The notes under the pieces: model-generated
What the model was told of the DNA's origin: nothing
Databases searched by the model: none
Seen by the model: the letters and a program-made list of their open reading frames with translations, nothing else
DNA from: Pseudomarimonas arenosa
Lineage (GTDB): Bacteria; Pseudomonadota; Gammaproteobacteria; Xanthomonadales; Xanthomonadaceae
Direction of reading: 5' to 3'
Length of the DNA stretch: 64,000 bases
Assembly (NCBI RefSeq): GCF_014841215.1
Contig: NZ_JACYTR010000005.1
Location: forward strand, 62,001-126,000
Part shown: positions 9,631-17,691 of the stretch, piece by piece
Layout of the letters: the number at the start of each line of letters is the position of its first letter
Position numbering within the stretch: position 1 is the stretch's first letter
Translations under genes and position numbers: made by a program

Positions 9631-9667
9631 GCACCTTCATTCCGCTACAGCCGCGACGCTCGGAATT

Positions 9668-9699
9668 GGTGGGCGACAGCCCACCCTTGTGGCTACAAG
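9668..9699. terminator. Paired hairpins between convergent nagE and osmC genes
   Basis: GGTGGGC-GACA-GCCCACC at 9668-9685 is a perfect 7-bp stem, directly followed by a second small stem CTTGT-GGCT-ACAAG. It sits between two converging genes, where a bidirectional terminator is expected. No T-run follows, so the assignment is tentative. Confidence 0.35.
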
Positions 9700-9712
9700 G
9701 CCGGCAACGGAA

Positions 9713-10174
9713 TCAGGTGACGCCATGCAGCAGCTTACCGTCGGCATCTGCAACGCTAACATTCACTTCCACCCCATGCCGCACCGATTCGGTTACCACG
9801 CAGAACTGCTCAAACTGGGCCAGGATCCGATCTAGATTGGCATAGCTGTCGGCCGACTCCGGCAGACGAATCTCGGCATCGATCTTCTCCACTCGCAGTC
9901 GCCCGGCCTCGTTACGCCCCAGAGTGGCCTTGGCCCGGGTGTGCAGTTTTCCCGGCTGATTCTTGAACTTGCGCAACGCGAACAGCAGGCTGGCGCTCAT
10001 GCAGTTGGCTACTGCGGCAGTAAGCAGACGCGAGGGATTGGGCCCCTGACCGCCGCCCAAGGGTTCAGGCTCGTCGCTGAACAGATCCGGCGCGGCGGTA
10101 TCGTCGAACTGGATGCGAAATACGTAGTCCTGCTCCTGTTCAACGGTGATGGTGAATTCCTGGGTTTCCGACAT
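9713..10174 (-). CDS. OsmC-family peroxidase/thiol-dependent protein
   Basis: A 153-residue cytoplasmic protein of the OsmC/Ohr fold. The two family cysteines are visible in AVANCMSASLLFAL and FEQFCVVTESVRHG, with the usual spacing, and the N-terminal beta region precedes a GGGQGPNPSRLL turn. OsmC proteins reduce organic hydroperoxides (and, in some cases, sulfur compounds) with their paired cysteines. It is transcribed in the same direction as the thioredoxin gene and follows it after a 178-bp gap filled by a palindromic repeat, so it may be the last gene of the thiol/efflux operon. Start ATG with AAAGGGCG upstream. Confidence 0.85.
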   Translation of the reverse strand: MSETQEFTITVEQEQDYVFRIQFDDTAAPDLFSDEPEPLGGGQGPNPSRLLTAAVANCMSASLLFALRKFKNQPGKLHTRAKATLGRNEAGRLRVEKIDAEIRLPESADSYANLDRILAQFEQFCVVTESVRHGVEVNVSVADADGKLLHGVT

Positions 10175-10227
10175 GTGCTGATCGCCCTTTTCGCGCTGCG
10201 TTGAAAACGCACCAAACAGTTAATGAA

Positions 10228-10352
10228 CGTCTGAACAAGTCCATCCTGGACCTTTCAGACGCGAGCTTCGCTCGAATCCGCTGATCAGCCACTTGTGATC
10301 GCAGCGGTGCATCCGTGCACCGCGGGAATCTCTGAACGTGTTCACAGATTCC
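10228..10352. repeat. Multi-hairpin palindromic element, short copy
   Basis: About 125 bp with inverted ends (CTGAACAAGTCC at the left; GAACGTGTTCACAGATTCC at the right) and internal hairpins, including CGAG-CTT-CGCTCG and GGTGCA-TCCG-TGCACC. A longer copy lies at 62777-62970 with the same order of parts. The right end touches the trxC stop codon exactly (stop at 10355-10353, element ends at 10352). Confidence 0.75.
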
Positions 10353-10808
10353 TCAAGAAAAATGCTCGTGCAATGCGCGTTGAGCGAACTGTACGATCTG
10401 GCCCGCCGGCATCGCTCCGGACTGTCGTGCCAGTTCCTGACCTTGATGAAAAAGGATCATGGTGGGAATGCTGCGAATGCCGAACTGTGCGCCCAGCTGC
10501 GGCACCGCCTGGGTGTCGACCTTGGCCAGATGCACCCAGGGCTCAAGCGTTTGCGCGGCCTGGGCAAAGGCCGGCGCCATCGCCAGACAGGGCCCGCACC
10601 AGGGCGCCCAGAAATCGACCAGCAAGGGTAGATCCGAGCGCTGCGCATGGGCGTCGAAGTTGTCCGCATCAAGGGCAAAGGGCTCACCGGCAAACATCGC
10701 CTTGTGGCAGCGGCCGCAGCTCGGATGCTGCTCAAGCTTGGCCTGCGGAAAGCGGTTCAGGGTATGGCAGTGCGGACAGGCCAGCAGCAGCAGTTCGTCG
10801 TCGCTCAT
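10353..10808 (-). CDS. trxC: Thioredoxin 2
   Basis: A 151-residue zinc-binding thioredoxin. An N-terminal zinc ribbon (CPHCHTLNRF and CGRCHKAMF) is followed by a thioredoxin domain with the active site WAPWCGPC and the cis-proline motif IRSIPTMILF. The length and architecture match TrxC rather than TrxA. It reduces protein disulfides and persulfides under oxidative stress. Its start codon shares one base with the stop of the RND pump gene upstream, so it belongs to that transcription unit, which is unusual for trxC and fits a thiol-stress role for the whole operon. Confidence 0.93.
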   Translation of the reverse strand: MSDDELLLLACPHCHTLNRFPQAKLEQHPSCGRCHKAMFAGEPFALDADNFDAHAQRSDLPLLVDFWAPWCGPCLAMAPAFAQAAQTLEPWVHLAKVDTQAVPQLGAQFGIRSIPTMILFHQGQELARQSGAMPAGQIVQFAQRALHEHFS

Positions 10809-13800
10809 CAGTGCGCCTCGCGCCGTCGTAGATAAACGTAATACAGCAGGGGAATCACCACCAAGGTTAACAAGGTGGAGACCAGAATGCCGAAGATCAA
10901 GGCAATGGCCAGTCCGTTGAAGATCGGGTCGTCCAGGATGAACATCGCGCCGGCCATGGCCGCCACGGCGGTCAGTGCAATCGGCTGCGCCCGCACGATG
11001 CAGGCATCGATCACCGCCTGCTCCAGCTCCTGCCCACGCTGCAACGCCTGGTTAATGAAGTCGACCAGAAGAATGGAATTGCGCACGATGATGCCAGCCA
11101 GAGCGATCATGCCGATCATGCTGGTGGCGGTGAACTGCGCACCCAGCAAGGCGTGCCCCGGCATCACTCCGATCACAGTCAGCGGAATCGGCGCCATGAT
11201 AATCAGCGGTACGGCATAGCTTCTGAACTGTGCCACCACCAGCAGATAGATCAGCAGCATGCCAGCGGCGTAGGCGATGCCCATGTCACGGAAGGTTTCA
11301 TAGGTGATCTGCCATTCGCCATCCCACTTGATGGCGAAGCTGTCCTGACTGGGCTGGGCAAAGAAGTGCTGCTCGATGGACTGGCCGTCGATACCGCTAT
11401 CGGCAATCTGCGCCACCAGATCGAACATGCCGTACAAGGGGCTGTCCAGATCGCCGGCCTCATCACCGGTGACATACACCACCGGCTGCAGATCCTTGTG
11501 GTGGATGGCCGGCTCCCACTGCAAGCGCTCTACCACCACCAGTTCCGACAAGGGCACCAGTCGGCCGCTGATCGAACTCACTCGCAAGGCCAACAATTGA
11601 TCCAACGAAGCCTGGTCACCAGCCGGCACGCGCAGACGCACCGGCACCGGATACTTGGAGGCACCGTCACGCAGATAGGTGGCGTCGATGCCGCTGACTG
11701 CCGCGCGCAGGGTATCGGCGATCGCTGCCTGGGTTACACCGAGCCGGGCGGCGCGCTGGCGATCGACCACCAGGCGCTCACGCGCAGCGGCGCGCTCCAC
11801 CGTGGTATCGACATCCACCACGCCTGCGGTGTCGGCGAACCTGGCCTGCAAGGCCAGCGCCAACTCGCGAGCCCGCGCGGTGTCAGGACCGTAGATCTCA
11901 GCCACCAGCGGCGCCATCACCGGCGGCCCCGGCGGCACCTCCACAACCTTCAGCGATGCACCATAGCCAGCAGCGATCTCGGCCAGGGCCGGACGCAGGG
12001 CGCGAGCGATTTCATGACTCTTGCGCGAGCGTTCCGACTTGTCGACCAGATTGACCTGAAGATCACCGACATTCGCCCCTTCGCGCAGATAGTACTGCCG
12101 CACCAAACCATTGAAATTGACCGGCGCCGAGGTGCCGGCATAGCCCTGGTAACTGGTCACTTCGGGCTCACGCTGAATCACCGTCAGCAGATCCAGCAGC
12201 AGAGCATTGGTCTGTTCCAGGGTGCTGCCTTCGGGCATATCCACCACCACCTGGAACTCCGACTTGTTGTCGAACGGCAGCATCTTCAACACTACCAGTT
12301 TGGCCGCCGCCAGTGCCACCGACAGCCCCAGCGCCAGCAGGATGGCAATCAGCAGGCCCCAGCGTCGGCGCGCGCCACGCTGAGGATGCAGGAATGGCCC
12401 CATCACCCGATGGAACAACACGTGCAATCTGCTATTAAGGCCCTCTCCCGCCAGGGGAGAGGGGTGCAAGACATGCGCACGCAACAACTTCAACGCCAGG
12501 TACGGAGTAATCGTCAACGCCACCCCCAAGGACAACAGCATTCCAGCCGAGGCATTGATCGGAATCGGTCGCATGTACGGCCCCATCAGCCCGCTGACAA
12601 AGGCCATGGGCAAGAGCGCGGCAATCACGGTGAAAGTAGCGAGGATGGTCGGGCTGCCGACCTCATCGACCGCCAGCGGAATCGCTTCGAGCAGCGGCTT
12701 GCCGCCGTCCTGCATGTGCCGATGAATGTTCTCGACGATCACGATGGCGTCGTCCACCAGGATGCCGATCGAAAAGATCAAGGCAAACAGGGACACCCGA
12801 TTGATGGTGAAGCCCATCGCCCAACTGGCGAACAGGGTCAGGGCCAAGGTGATGATCACCGCGGCTCCAACCACCAGGGCCTCACGCCAGCCCAGCGCCA
12901 GCAGCACCAGCAGCACCACCGCAGCCGTGGCAAAGATCAGCTTCTCGATCAGCTTCAGGGCTTTGTCATTGGCGGTCTGACCATAGTCGCGAGTGACCTC
13001 GACCTGCACGCCGCTTGGAATCAAGGTGCCCTGCAACGCTTGCAGACGATGGCGAATCACCGAAGTGATATCGGCCGCGTTGGCACCCGGCTGCTTGGCG
13101 ATCGCGATCGTTACGGCCGGCGCCAGACCGGTGGCCGGCGCAGCGCTGGATGACGCGCGCGGCACGCCGTGCCAGACATAGGCGACGGGCAGATCGGCGC
13201 CGGCGCGTACTTCAGCCACATCAGATAGCAGCAAGGGCCTGCCCTCCTGCAATCCCACCACCAGTTCCGCCACTTGCTGGGCATCAGCGAGATAGGTGCC
13301 GACGGTTAGTGGCCGTTGACCTTCGGCGCTGACCCGTTCTCCGGCTTGCTGCACCAGGTTTGCCGCCTGCAGTGCGGCGGCCAGATCGTGCAGGGCGATG
13401 CCGTAGCTGGCCAGCTTCGTAGCATCAAGTTCCACCACCACAGCGCGCTGTGGGTCGCCGATGGTGTAGACATCGCGAGTGCCGGCCACTCGCTTGAGCT
13501 CGGTTTCCAGGCTGTGTGCCACTTCGCCCAGCTCGGTGGCCCCGCGTGCAGGATCATCGGTCCACAGGGTCAGGCTCATCACCGGCACGTCATCAATGCC
13601 CATCGGTCGCACCAGGGGCTGCCCGACGCCCAGACCCGGCGCGGCCCAGTCGGCATTGGAGAACACCTGATTGTACAACCGCACAATGGCGTCGGCGCGC
13701 TTGATGCCGACGCTGAACTCCACAGTCAGCACGGCCATGCCCGGCCGCGACAGCGAGTACACGTGCTTGACGCCCTCGATTTCCGACAGCACCTGCTCCA

Positions 13801-14029
13801 GCGGATAGCTGACCAGATTTTCAACATCCTCCGCGGGTGCCCCGGGAAAGGGAACAAACACGTTGGCCATGGTGACGTCGATCTGCGGCTCTTCCTCGCG
13901 CGGCGTGATCAGCACCGCGATCAGACCAAGCAACAGGGCAGCCAGCGCCAGGATCGGCGTCAGTGGATTGGCCTGAAAGGCGCTGGCCAGGCGACCAGAC
14001 ACCCCCATTCTTGGCGTGATGTCAGTCAT
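10808..14029 (-). CDS. RND efflux pump permease (AcrB-like)
   Basis: A 1073-residue inner-membrane proton-driven pump. It has the 12-TM two-fold layout: an N-terminal TM, a porter domain beginning VFVPFPGAPAEDVENLVSYP, the proton-relay aspartates in GILVDDAIVIVENI, and the second-half TM bundle ending LTLVVIPLLYYVYL. The ATG at 14029 is chosen because it overlaps the adaptor gene by 8 nt and gives a normal N-terminus (MTDITPRMG). The cytoplasmic loop between TM6 and TM7 (about residues 520-535) contains HPSPLAGEGLNSRLH, which is an in-frame copy of the local intergenic repeat. Substrate unknown; the neighbouring persulfide-sensor repressor suggests a link to sulfur stress. Confidence 0.9.
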   Translation of the reverse strand: MTDITPRMGVSGRLASAFQANPLTPILALAALLLGLIAVLITPREEEPQIDVTMANVFVPFPGAPAEDVENLVSYPLEQVLSEIEGVKHVYSLSRPGMAVLTVEFSVGIKRADAIVRLYNQVFSNADWAAPGLGVGQPLVRPMGIDDVPVMSLTLWTDDPARGATELGEVAHSLETELKRVAGTRDVYTIGDPQRAVVVELDATKLASYGIALHDLAAALQAANLVQQAGERVSAEGQRPLTVGTYLADAQQVAELVVGLQEGRPLLLSDVAEVRAGADLPVAYVWHGVPRASSSAAPATGLAPAVTIAIAKQPGANAADITSVIRHRLQALQGTLIPSGVQVEVTRDYGQTANDKALKLIEKLIFATAAVVLLVLLALGWREALVVGAAVIITLALTLFASWAMGFTINRVSLFALIFSIGILVDDAIVIVENIHRHMQDGGKPLLEAIPLAVDEVGSPTILATFTVIAALLPMAFVSGLMGPYMRPIPINASAGMLLSLGVALTITPYLALKLLRAHVLHPSPLAGEGLNSRLHVLFHRVMGPFLHPQRGARRRWGLLIAILLALGLSVALAAAKLVVLKMLPFDNKSEFQVVVDMPEGSTLEQTNALLLDLLTVIQREPEVTSYQGYAGTSAPVNFNGLVRQYYLREGANVGDLQVNLVDKSERSRKSHEIARALRPALAEIAAGYGASLKVVEVPPGPPVMAPLVAEIYGPDTARARELALALQARFADTAGVVDVDTTVERAAARERLVVDRQRAARLGVTQAAIADTLRAAVSGIDATYLRDGASKYPVPVRLRVPAGDQASLDQLLALRVSSISGRLVPLSELVVVERLQWEPAIHHKDLQPVVYVTGDEAGDLDSPLYGMFDLVAQIADSGIDGQSIEQHFFAQPSQDSFAIKWDGEWQITYETFRDMGIAYAAGMLLIYLLVVAQFRSYAVPLIIMAPIPLTVIGVMPGHALLGAQFTATSMIGMIALAGIIVRNSILLVDFINQALQRGQELEQAVIDACIVRAQPIALTAVAAMAGAMFILDDPIFNGLAIALIFGILVSTLLTLVVIPLLYYVYLRRREAH
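12441..12464. repeat. Dispersed C-rich palindromic repeat inside the RND pump gene
   Basis: CCCTCTCCCGCCAGGGGAGA followed by GGGG is the core of the repeat family otherwise found between genes in this window. Here it is read in frame on the minus strand as PSPLAGEG and does not interrupt the gene. Confidence 0.7.
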
Positions 14030-15098
14030 GATCGGCTCCGCGTCGTCGATCAGCCGCGAACTGCAAGGCGGCCAGCGGATCCAGGGCAATGCGCTCGCCT
14101 TCGCTCAGACCCGACAGCACTTCCACCTGATCCTCGAATCGATGACCGAGGCGCAGTTGCCGCAGCTTTACCGCGGCCTCGCCCACCACATACACCGCAG
14201 ACACTTCACTGCGCTGCAGCAGGGCGCTGGCGGGAATCAGCATGCGCGACTCGGTGCCCAGTGCGAAGGCCACCTTGACCGTCATGCCCGGGGTAAGACC
14301 GGTCTCGGCCTCGGGCAATTCGACTCGTACGCTGAAACTGTGGGTGCTGGGATCGGCGTACGGAAACACCGTCACCTTGCTCGCCTCAACCCGACGACCC
14401 TGCGGCAGCAGCAACGCGGCCTTGCCATGCTGGCGAATCGCGGTTACGTCCGACTGCGGAATCTGCACGTTAAGCCGAAGCTGATTGAGCGACAGCCCAG
14501 AGATCAATGGTTGACCTGGCCGAACGGTTTCGCCCACCTCCACATGGCGGGCGGTGACGATGCCCGAGTACGGCGCCTTGACTACCGTGTAATCAAGCTG
14601 TTCCTCAGCGGCCTTGCGCGCCGCCTGCGTCGCTTGCAACTGCGCCTGCGCAGCGGCGCGACGTGCGGTGGCCTGATCGAACTGGGCGCGCGACACCAGC
14701 TTGCGGCCGTAGACTTCTTCGATGCGACGAAACTCAGCATCGGCCTCGGCAAAGCCGGCCTCCGCCGCACGCAGAGCCGCCTCGGCCTGGCGCTGTGCGG
14801 CGGCCTGCTCGACATCAGTAAAGCGCACCACTACCTCGCCGGCATTGACGTAGTCGTTGACGTCGAATGGCAGCTCCAGCACTCGTCCCGCTGTCTGCGC
14901 CGACAGCGTGGCCTGATTGACCGCCTCGACCACACCATCCCAGACCCGCTCGCGCTGTGCCGCGGTCGAGGACACGGTAGCGGTTGCAAACGGCACATCT
15001 GCCAATGGCGTGCTGGGTGGCACGGCCTGTTCGTGCGAGCAGGCACTCAGGGCCAACAGTGCCGGCAGCAGATAAAGGAAGACTCGCGGCAGGGACAT
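14022..15098 (-). CDS. RND efflux periplasmic adaptor (membrane fusion protein), lipoprotein
   Basis: A 358-residue HlyD/AcrA-type adaptor that links the inner-membrane pump to an outer-membrane channel. Start at 15098 gives a lipoprotein signal (LLPALLALSAC, lipobox LSAC). A lipoyl half-motif, a coiled-coil hairpin rich in Ala/Glu (about 90-160), the second lipoyl half (YTVVKAPYSGIVTARHVEVG) and beta-barrel domains follow. Longer in-frame starts up to 15257 overlap the upstream DUF2892 gene and lack a signal. No outer-membrane factor gene is present nearby. Confidence 0.9.
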   Translation of the reverse strand: MSLPRVFLYLLPALLALSACSHEQAVPPSTPLADVPFATATVSSTAAQRERVWDGVVEAVNQATLSAQTAGRVLELPFDVNDYVNAGEVVVRFTDVEQAAAQRQAEAALRAAEAGFAEADAEFRRIEEVYGRKLVSRAQFDQATARRAAAQAQLQATQAARKAAEEQLDYTVVKAPYSGIVTARHVEVGETVRPGQPLISGLSLNQLRLNVQIPQSDVTAIRQHGKAALLLPQGRRVEASKVTVFPYADPSTHSFSVRVELPEAETGLTPGMTVKVAFALGTESRMLIPASALLQRSEVSAVYVVGEAAVKLRQLRLGHRFEDQVEVLSGLSEGERIALDPLAALQFAADRRRGADHD

Positions 15099-15112
15099 GT
15101 CGATGCTCTCGC

Positions 15113-15325
15113 TCAGGTTTGCGGACAGAAGGCACAACCCGGCTTGATACCGAGTCGGGCGAATACGATGGCCGCCGGACAGAAGCCGCTGAAGGCCGAT
15201 TGCAGCAGATTGAGACCGACGAAAGCGGTCAGCAACAGCCACCAGGGCGACCACCATTGCGCCAGCAAGAGACTGAGCAGCACCATGGCGCCGGCCAGGG
15301 CGAATACCGCGCGATCGATGTTCAT
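15113..15325 (-). CDS. DUF2892 (YgaP-type) small membrane protein
   Basis: A 70-residue protein with two hydrophobic segments and the C-terminal motif SAFSGFCPAAIVFARLGIKPGCAFC. The paired Cys region after FSGFCP is typical of the DUF2892 membrane domain found alone or fused to rhodanese (E. coli YgaP). It is the first gene after the operator, 14 bp ahead of the RND adaptor. In Xylella and Agrobacterium, DUF2892 proteins are regulated by BigR, whose homologue lies divergently next door. ATG at 15325 chosen because the earlier in-frame codon at 15382 lies inside the operator palindrome. Confidence 0.8.
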   Translation of the reverse strand: MNIDRAVFALAGAMVLLSLLLAQWWSPWWLLLTAFVGLNLLQSAFSGFCPAAIVFARLGIKPGCAFCPQT

Positions 15326-15335
15326 GGCATACCCC

Positions 15336-15392
15336 GTTAGTTTAGACAATGCTAATGTAATGGATTCGAATATTAGATTCAACTAAACTAAC
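15336..15392. promoter_or_regulatory. Palindromic operator/divergent promoter of the BigR-like regulator
   Basis: A perfect 10-bp inverted repeat GTTAGTTTAG (15336-15345) / CTAAACTAAC (15383-15392) encloses a second AT-rich palindrome with ATTCGAAT at its core (15364-15371), flanked by CTAAT (15352-15356) and ATTAG (15372-15376). It is the most AT-rich stretch of this intergenic region and lies between the divergent DUF2892 and ArsR genes. BigR-type repressors bind AT-rich palindromes in equivalent positions, so autoregulation plus control of the efflux operon is likely. Confidence 0.7.
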
Positions 15393-15490
15393 GAAGCGGA
15401 TTCAGGTGCGGTTGGCCCGACGCCAGGCGGGTGTCGTGCATACACCGGCGCGACACGCCTGACTCCCCGAACCCTCAGCAGTGAAATCTC

Positions 15491-15823
15491 ATGACCAAGA
15501 AGCAGGCAGGCAACTCGATCCAATCCGCGGCGGCCGAGATGCGCGCCCATGCCGGCGACGCCGCACGGCTGCTGAAGGCCCTGGCCAATGATCGCCGCCT
15601 GCTGGTGTTGTGCATGCTGGCCGAAGGCGAACGCGCGGTGGGCGAGTTGAACGCCATGTTGGATCTGTCGCAATCAGCGCTATCGCAGCATCTTGCCGTG
15701 CTGCGCGAAGAGGGCCTGGTCAACACCCGACGAGAAGCGCAGACGATCTACTATTCGCTGACCGAAGGGCCAGTACGCGACATTATCGGCGTGCTGCACA
15801 AGACCTATTGTCAGGTGCCGTAG
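15491..15823 (+). CDS. ArsR-family repressor of the BigR/SqrR persulfide-sensor type
   Basis: A 110-residue winged-helix dimeric repressor. The recognition helix region is DLSQSALSQHLAVLREEGLV. The metal-site residues of ArsR (ELCVCD) are absent; instead there are just two cysteines, C41 in LVLCMLAEGE and C107 in KTYCQVP, the same positions as the dithiol pair that SqrR and BigR use to sense persulfides through a tetrasulfide link. It diverges from DUF2892-RND-trxC, which is the expected target. The DNA-binding family is certain; the sulfur-sensing role follows from the cysteine pair and from the DUF2892 neighbour. Confidence 0.85.
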   Translation: MTKKQAGNSIQSAAAEMRAHAGDAARLLKALANDRRLLVLCMLAEGERAVGELNAMLDLSQSALSQHLAVLREEGLVNTRREAQTIYYSLTEGPVRDIIGVLHKTYCQVP

Positions 15824-15840
15824 GTGTTCAGACATGTTCA

Positions 15841-15982
15841 GCTGGCTTCGACAAGCTCAGCCAGCGCATCCTCCAGCCTCAGCGCGTCAGACGCTTGCTC
15901 GTCGAAGCCAGCCGAACCACCGGCCCGGTGCACCAGACGCTGGCTGAGCTTGTCGAAGTCAGCTGAACGTAGCCAGCAAGGT
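15841..15982. repeat. Palindromic repeat cluster A (left of GIY-YIG gene)
   Basis: Three hairpin units: GCTGGCTTCGACAAGCTCAG (with CCAGC) forward at 15841, a shortened reverse unit ending CGTCGAAGCCAGC near 15912, and a full reverse unit CTGGCTGAGCTTGTCGAAGT near 15941-15962. Each unit can itself fold (GCTGGCT...AGCCAGC), and forward and reverse units can pair over the whole cluster. The flank GAACGTAGCCAGCAAGGT is shared with clusters B and C. Confidence 0.8.
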
Positions 15983-16021
15983 AGAACCTCACAGGAATCA
16001 CATCGATAGCATCGATTCGCC

Positions 16022-16315
16022 TCAATCGTGCCCTGGTGCGCTACGAAACTTCGCCAGTGTCGGCAATTGATCATGCTGCCCGTCGATCAATGCAAGTTTT
16101 TTCCTGCGGCTCCATCCTTGAATCTGCTTCTCTCGCAGAAACGCTTCTTCAATGCTGTCGGTCTCCTCGACGTAGACCAACTCAAACGGCCTTCGCTTGG
16201 CGACAAATCGCGCACCGCCCTCGTGTTCGTGACGCCACAGGCGCTGCTCGAGATTCCACGTGCTGCCGGTATAGAAGCTGCCGTCCGCGCAACGGAGGAT
16301 GTACATGAATGGCAT
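16022..16315 (-). CDS. GIY-YIG nuclease domain protein
   Basis: A 97-residue single-domain protein of the UPF0213/UvrC-type GIY-YIG fold. The motif appears as MYILRCADGSFYTGSTWNLE, followed by the conserved Arg in EQRLWRHEH, the Glu in SIEEAFLREKQIQGWSRRKK. Proteins of this size have the catalytic core but no DNA-recognition domain; their role is not established. It is flanked by palindromic repeat clusters A (39 bp downstream) and B (upstream), with C and D beyond. Comparable single-domain GIY-YIG proteins are often seen next to short palindromic repeats in Proteobacteria, which suggests a functional link, but this is inference. Confidence 0.85.
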   Translation of the reverse strand: MPFMYILRCADGSFYTGSTWNLEQRLWRHEHEGGARFVAKRRPFELVYVEETDSIEEAFLREKQIQGWSRRKKLALIDGQHDQLPTLAKFRSAPGHD

Positions 16316-16400
16316 CAGCGCTTGCAGGCTGCAGGAGTCGCCAGAGCATAGCGAAACACGGCGTGCCGCGCTCGGGTACCCAAGGCATGCGCAAAGGTTC

Positions 16401-16560
16401 GGCTGGCTTCGACAAGCTCAGCCAGCGCAAGCACGAGCCTCAACGCGTCAGACGCTGGCTGAGCTCGTCGACGCCAGCCAAACCACCAGCCCGGTGCGTC
16501 AGACGCTGGCTGAGCGTGTCGAAGCCAGCTGAACGTAGCCAGCAAGGTTGAACCTCACAG
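16401..16560. repeat. Palindromic repeat cluster B (right of GIY-YIG gene)
   Basis: Forward unit GCTGGCTTCGACAAGCTCAG at 16402, reverse units CTGGCTGAGCTCGTCGACGC near 16454 and CTGGCTGAGCGTGTCGAAGC near 16506, then the shared flank GAACGTAGCCAGCAAGGTTG and a homologous tail. Same order as cluster A, with individual base changes. Confidence 0.8.
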
Positions 16561-16678
16561 GGAACACCCGCACAGCGTCGATTCCCCTTGATTCATCTCG
16601 CTGCACGATGACGCTTCGCTAACTAATAGCAGGCCAACGATGCTGCGTAGGCGAGTACCCGAGGTGGTCGCAGTGTTC

Positions 16679-16790
16679 GGCTGGCTTCGACAAGCTCAGC
16701 CAGCGCAAGCACGACCCTCAACGCGCCAGACGCTGGCTGAGCTCGTCGAAGCCAGCTGAACGTAGCCAGCAAGGTTGAACGTCACAGAAA
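16679..16790. repeat. Palindromic repeat cluster C (two-unit form)
   Basis: Only one forward unit (16680) and one reverse unit (about 16733-16757) are present; the middle unit of A, B and D is missing. The 3' flank repeats AACGTAGCCAGCAAGGTTGA. The interval between B and C resembles the interval between C and D, so the larger unit (about 230-280 bp) seems to have been duplicated in tandem. Confidence 0.75.
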
Positions 16791-16907
16791 TCACATCGAT
16801 AGCATCAATTCGTCCTGCTTCGTCTCGCTGGCCTTTGTCACCTTGCTGACTGACAGCGGCCCAATGGTACAGCGTTAGCGAAAACCCCAAAGTGTTCGCA
16901 ATTGCTC

Positions 16908-17033
16908 GGCTGGCTTCGACAAGCTCAGCCAGCGCATCCTCCAGCCTCGGCGCGTCAGACGCTTGCTCGTCGAAGCCAGGCAAACCACCGGCCCGGTGCA
17001 CCAGACGCTGGCTGAGCGTGTCGAAGCCAGCTG
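16908..17033. repeat. Palindromic repeat cluster D (beside scoB)
   Basis: Three-unit cluster almost identical to A (forward 16909, short reverse about 16960-16979, full reverse about 17009-17031), ending 20 bp before the CoA-transferase B stop codon on the other strand. It lacks the shared 3' flank of A-C. Its hairpins may also act as the 3' end of the CoA-transferase transcript. Confidence 0.75.
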
Positions 17034-17053
17034 AGTCATGCCAAGCACTTCGA

Positions 17054-17680
17054 TCAATGCACCTGGCAACCCGTCTTCTCGGCGATTTCTTCCTTGCTTA
17101 CGCCCGGCGCCAGCTCCACCAGTTTCAGTCCGTTGTCGGTGACATCCAACACACCGAGTTCGGTGATGATCCGATCGACCACACCCACACCGGTCAACGG
17201 CAGGGTGCACTCCGGCAGGATCTTGTGGTCGCCAACCTTGGCGGTGTGCTCCATCAACACCACTACACGTTTCACCCCAGCTACCAGGTCCATCGCGCCG
17301 CCCATGCCCTTGACCATCTTGCCGGGGATCATCCAATTGGCCAGATCGCCTTTCTCGGTGACCTGCATGGCGCCCAAAATGGCGAGATCGATATGCCCGC
17401 CACGAATCATGGCAAAGCTGTCGTGCGAGCCAAAATAGCTGGCACCGGCGCGCGCGGTGACGGTTTGCTTGCCGGCATTGATCAGATCGGCATCGACTTC
17501 CGCGTCGGTGGGAAACGGCCCGATACCGAGCAAACCATTCTCCGACTGCAACCAAACGTCCATGCCCTCAGGGATAAAGTTGGCCACCAGGGTGGGTAGG
17601 CCAATACCGAGATTGACGTAAGCGCCGTCGGTGAGCTCCTTAGCGGCGCGCTGCGCCATTTCATCGCGATTCCAAGCCAT
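17054..17680 (-). CDS. scoB: 3-oxoacid CoA-transferase subunit B
   Basis: A 208-residue beta subunit of succinyl-CoA:3-ketoacid CoA-transferase, which activates acetoacetate in ketone-body use. The start [16 protein letters not shown] and the motifs [15 protein letters not shown] and [12 protein letters not shown] are diagnostic; the Glu of SENG is the residue that forms the enzyme-CoA thioester. Start at 17680 is supported by an upstream GGAGAAC. The alpha subunit is encoded upstream in the same direction, separated by about 200 bp of GC-rich repeats, which is unusual because these genes normally touch. Confidence 0.92.
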   Translation of the reverse strand: MAWNRDEMAQRAAKELTDGAYVNLGIGLPTLVANFIPEGMDVWLQSENGLLGIGPFPTDAEVDADLINAGKQTVTARAGASYFGSHDSFAMIRGGHIDLAILGAMQVTEKGDLANWMIPGKMVKGMGGAMDLVAGVKRVVVLMEHTAKVGDHKILPECTLPLTGVGVVDRIITELGVLDVTDNGLKLVELAPGVSKEEIAEKTGCQVH

Positions 17681-17691
17681 GTTGTTCTCCG

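Noticed and set aside
10295-10831. Plus-strand open frame over the thioredoxin gene
   Set aside because: Starts inside the palindromic repeat and is antisense to trxC, which has clear active-site and zinc motifs.
11153-13153. Long open frame (666 codons) on the plus strand
   Set aside because: It lies entirely antisense to the RND pump gene, is rich in Gln/His/Arg from codon mirroring, and has no domain or ribosome site.
15841-17033. Possible CRISPR array
   Set aside because: Repeats alternate in orientation, vary in length and sequence, spacing is irregular and there are no unique uniform spacers or cas genes.
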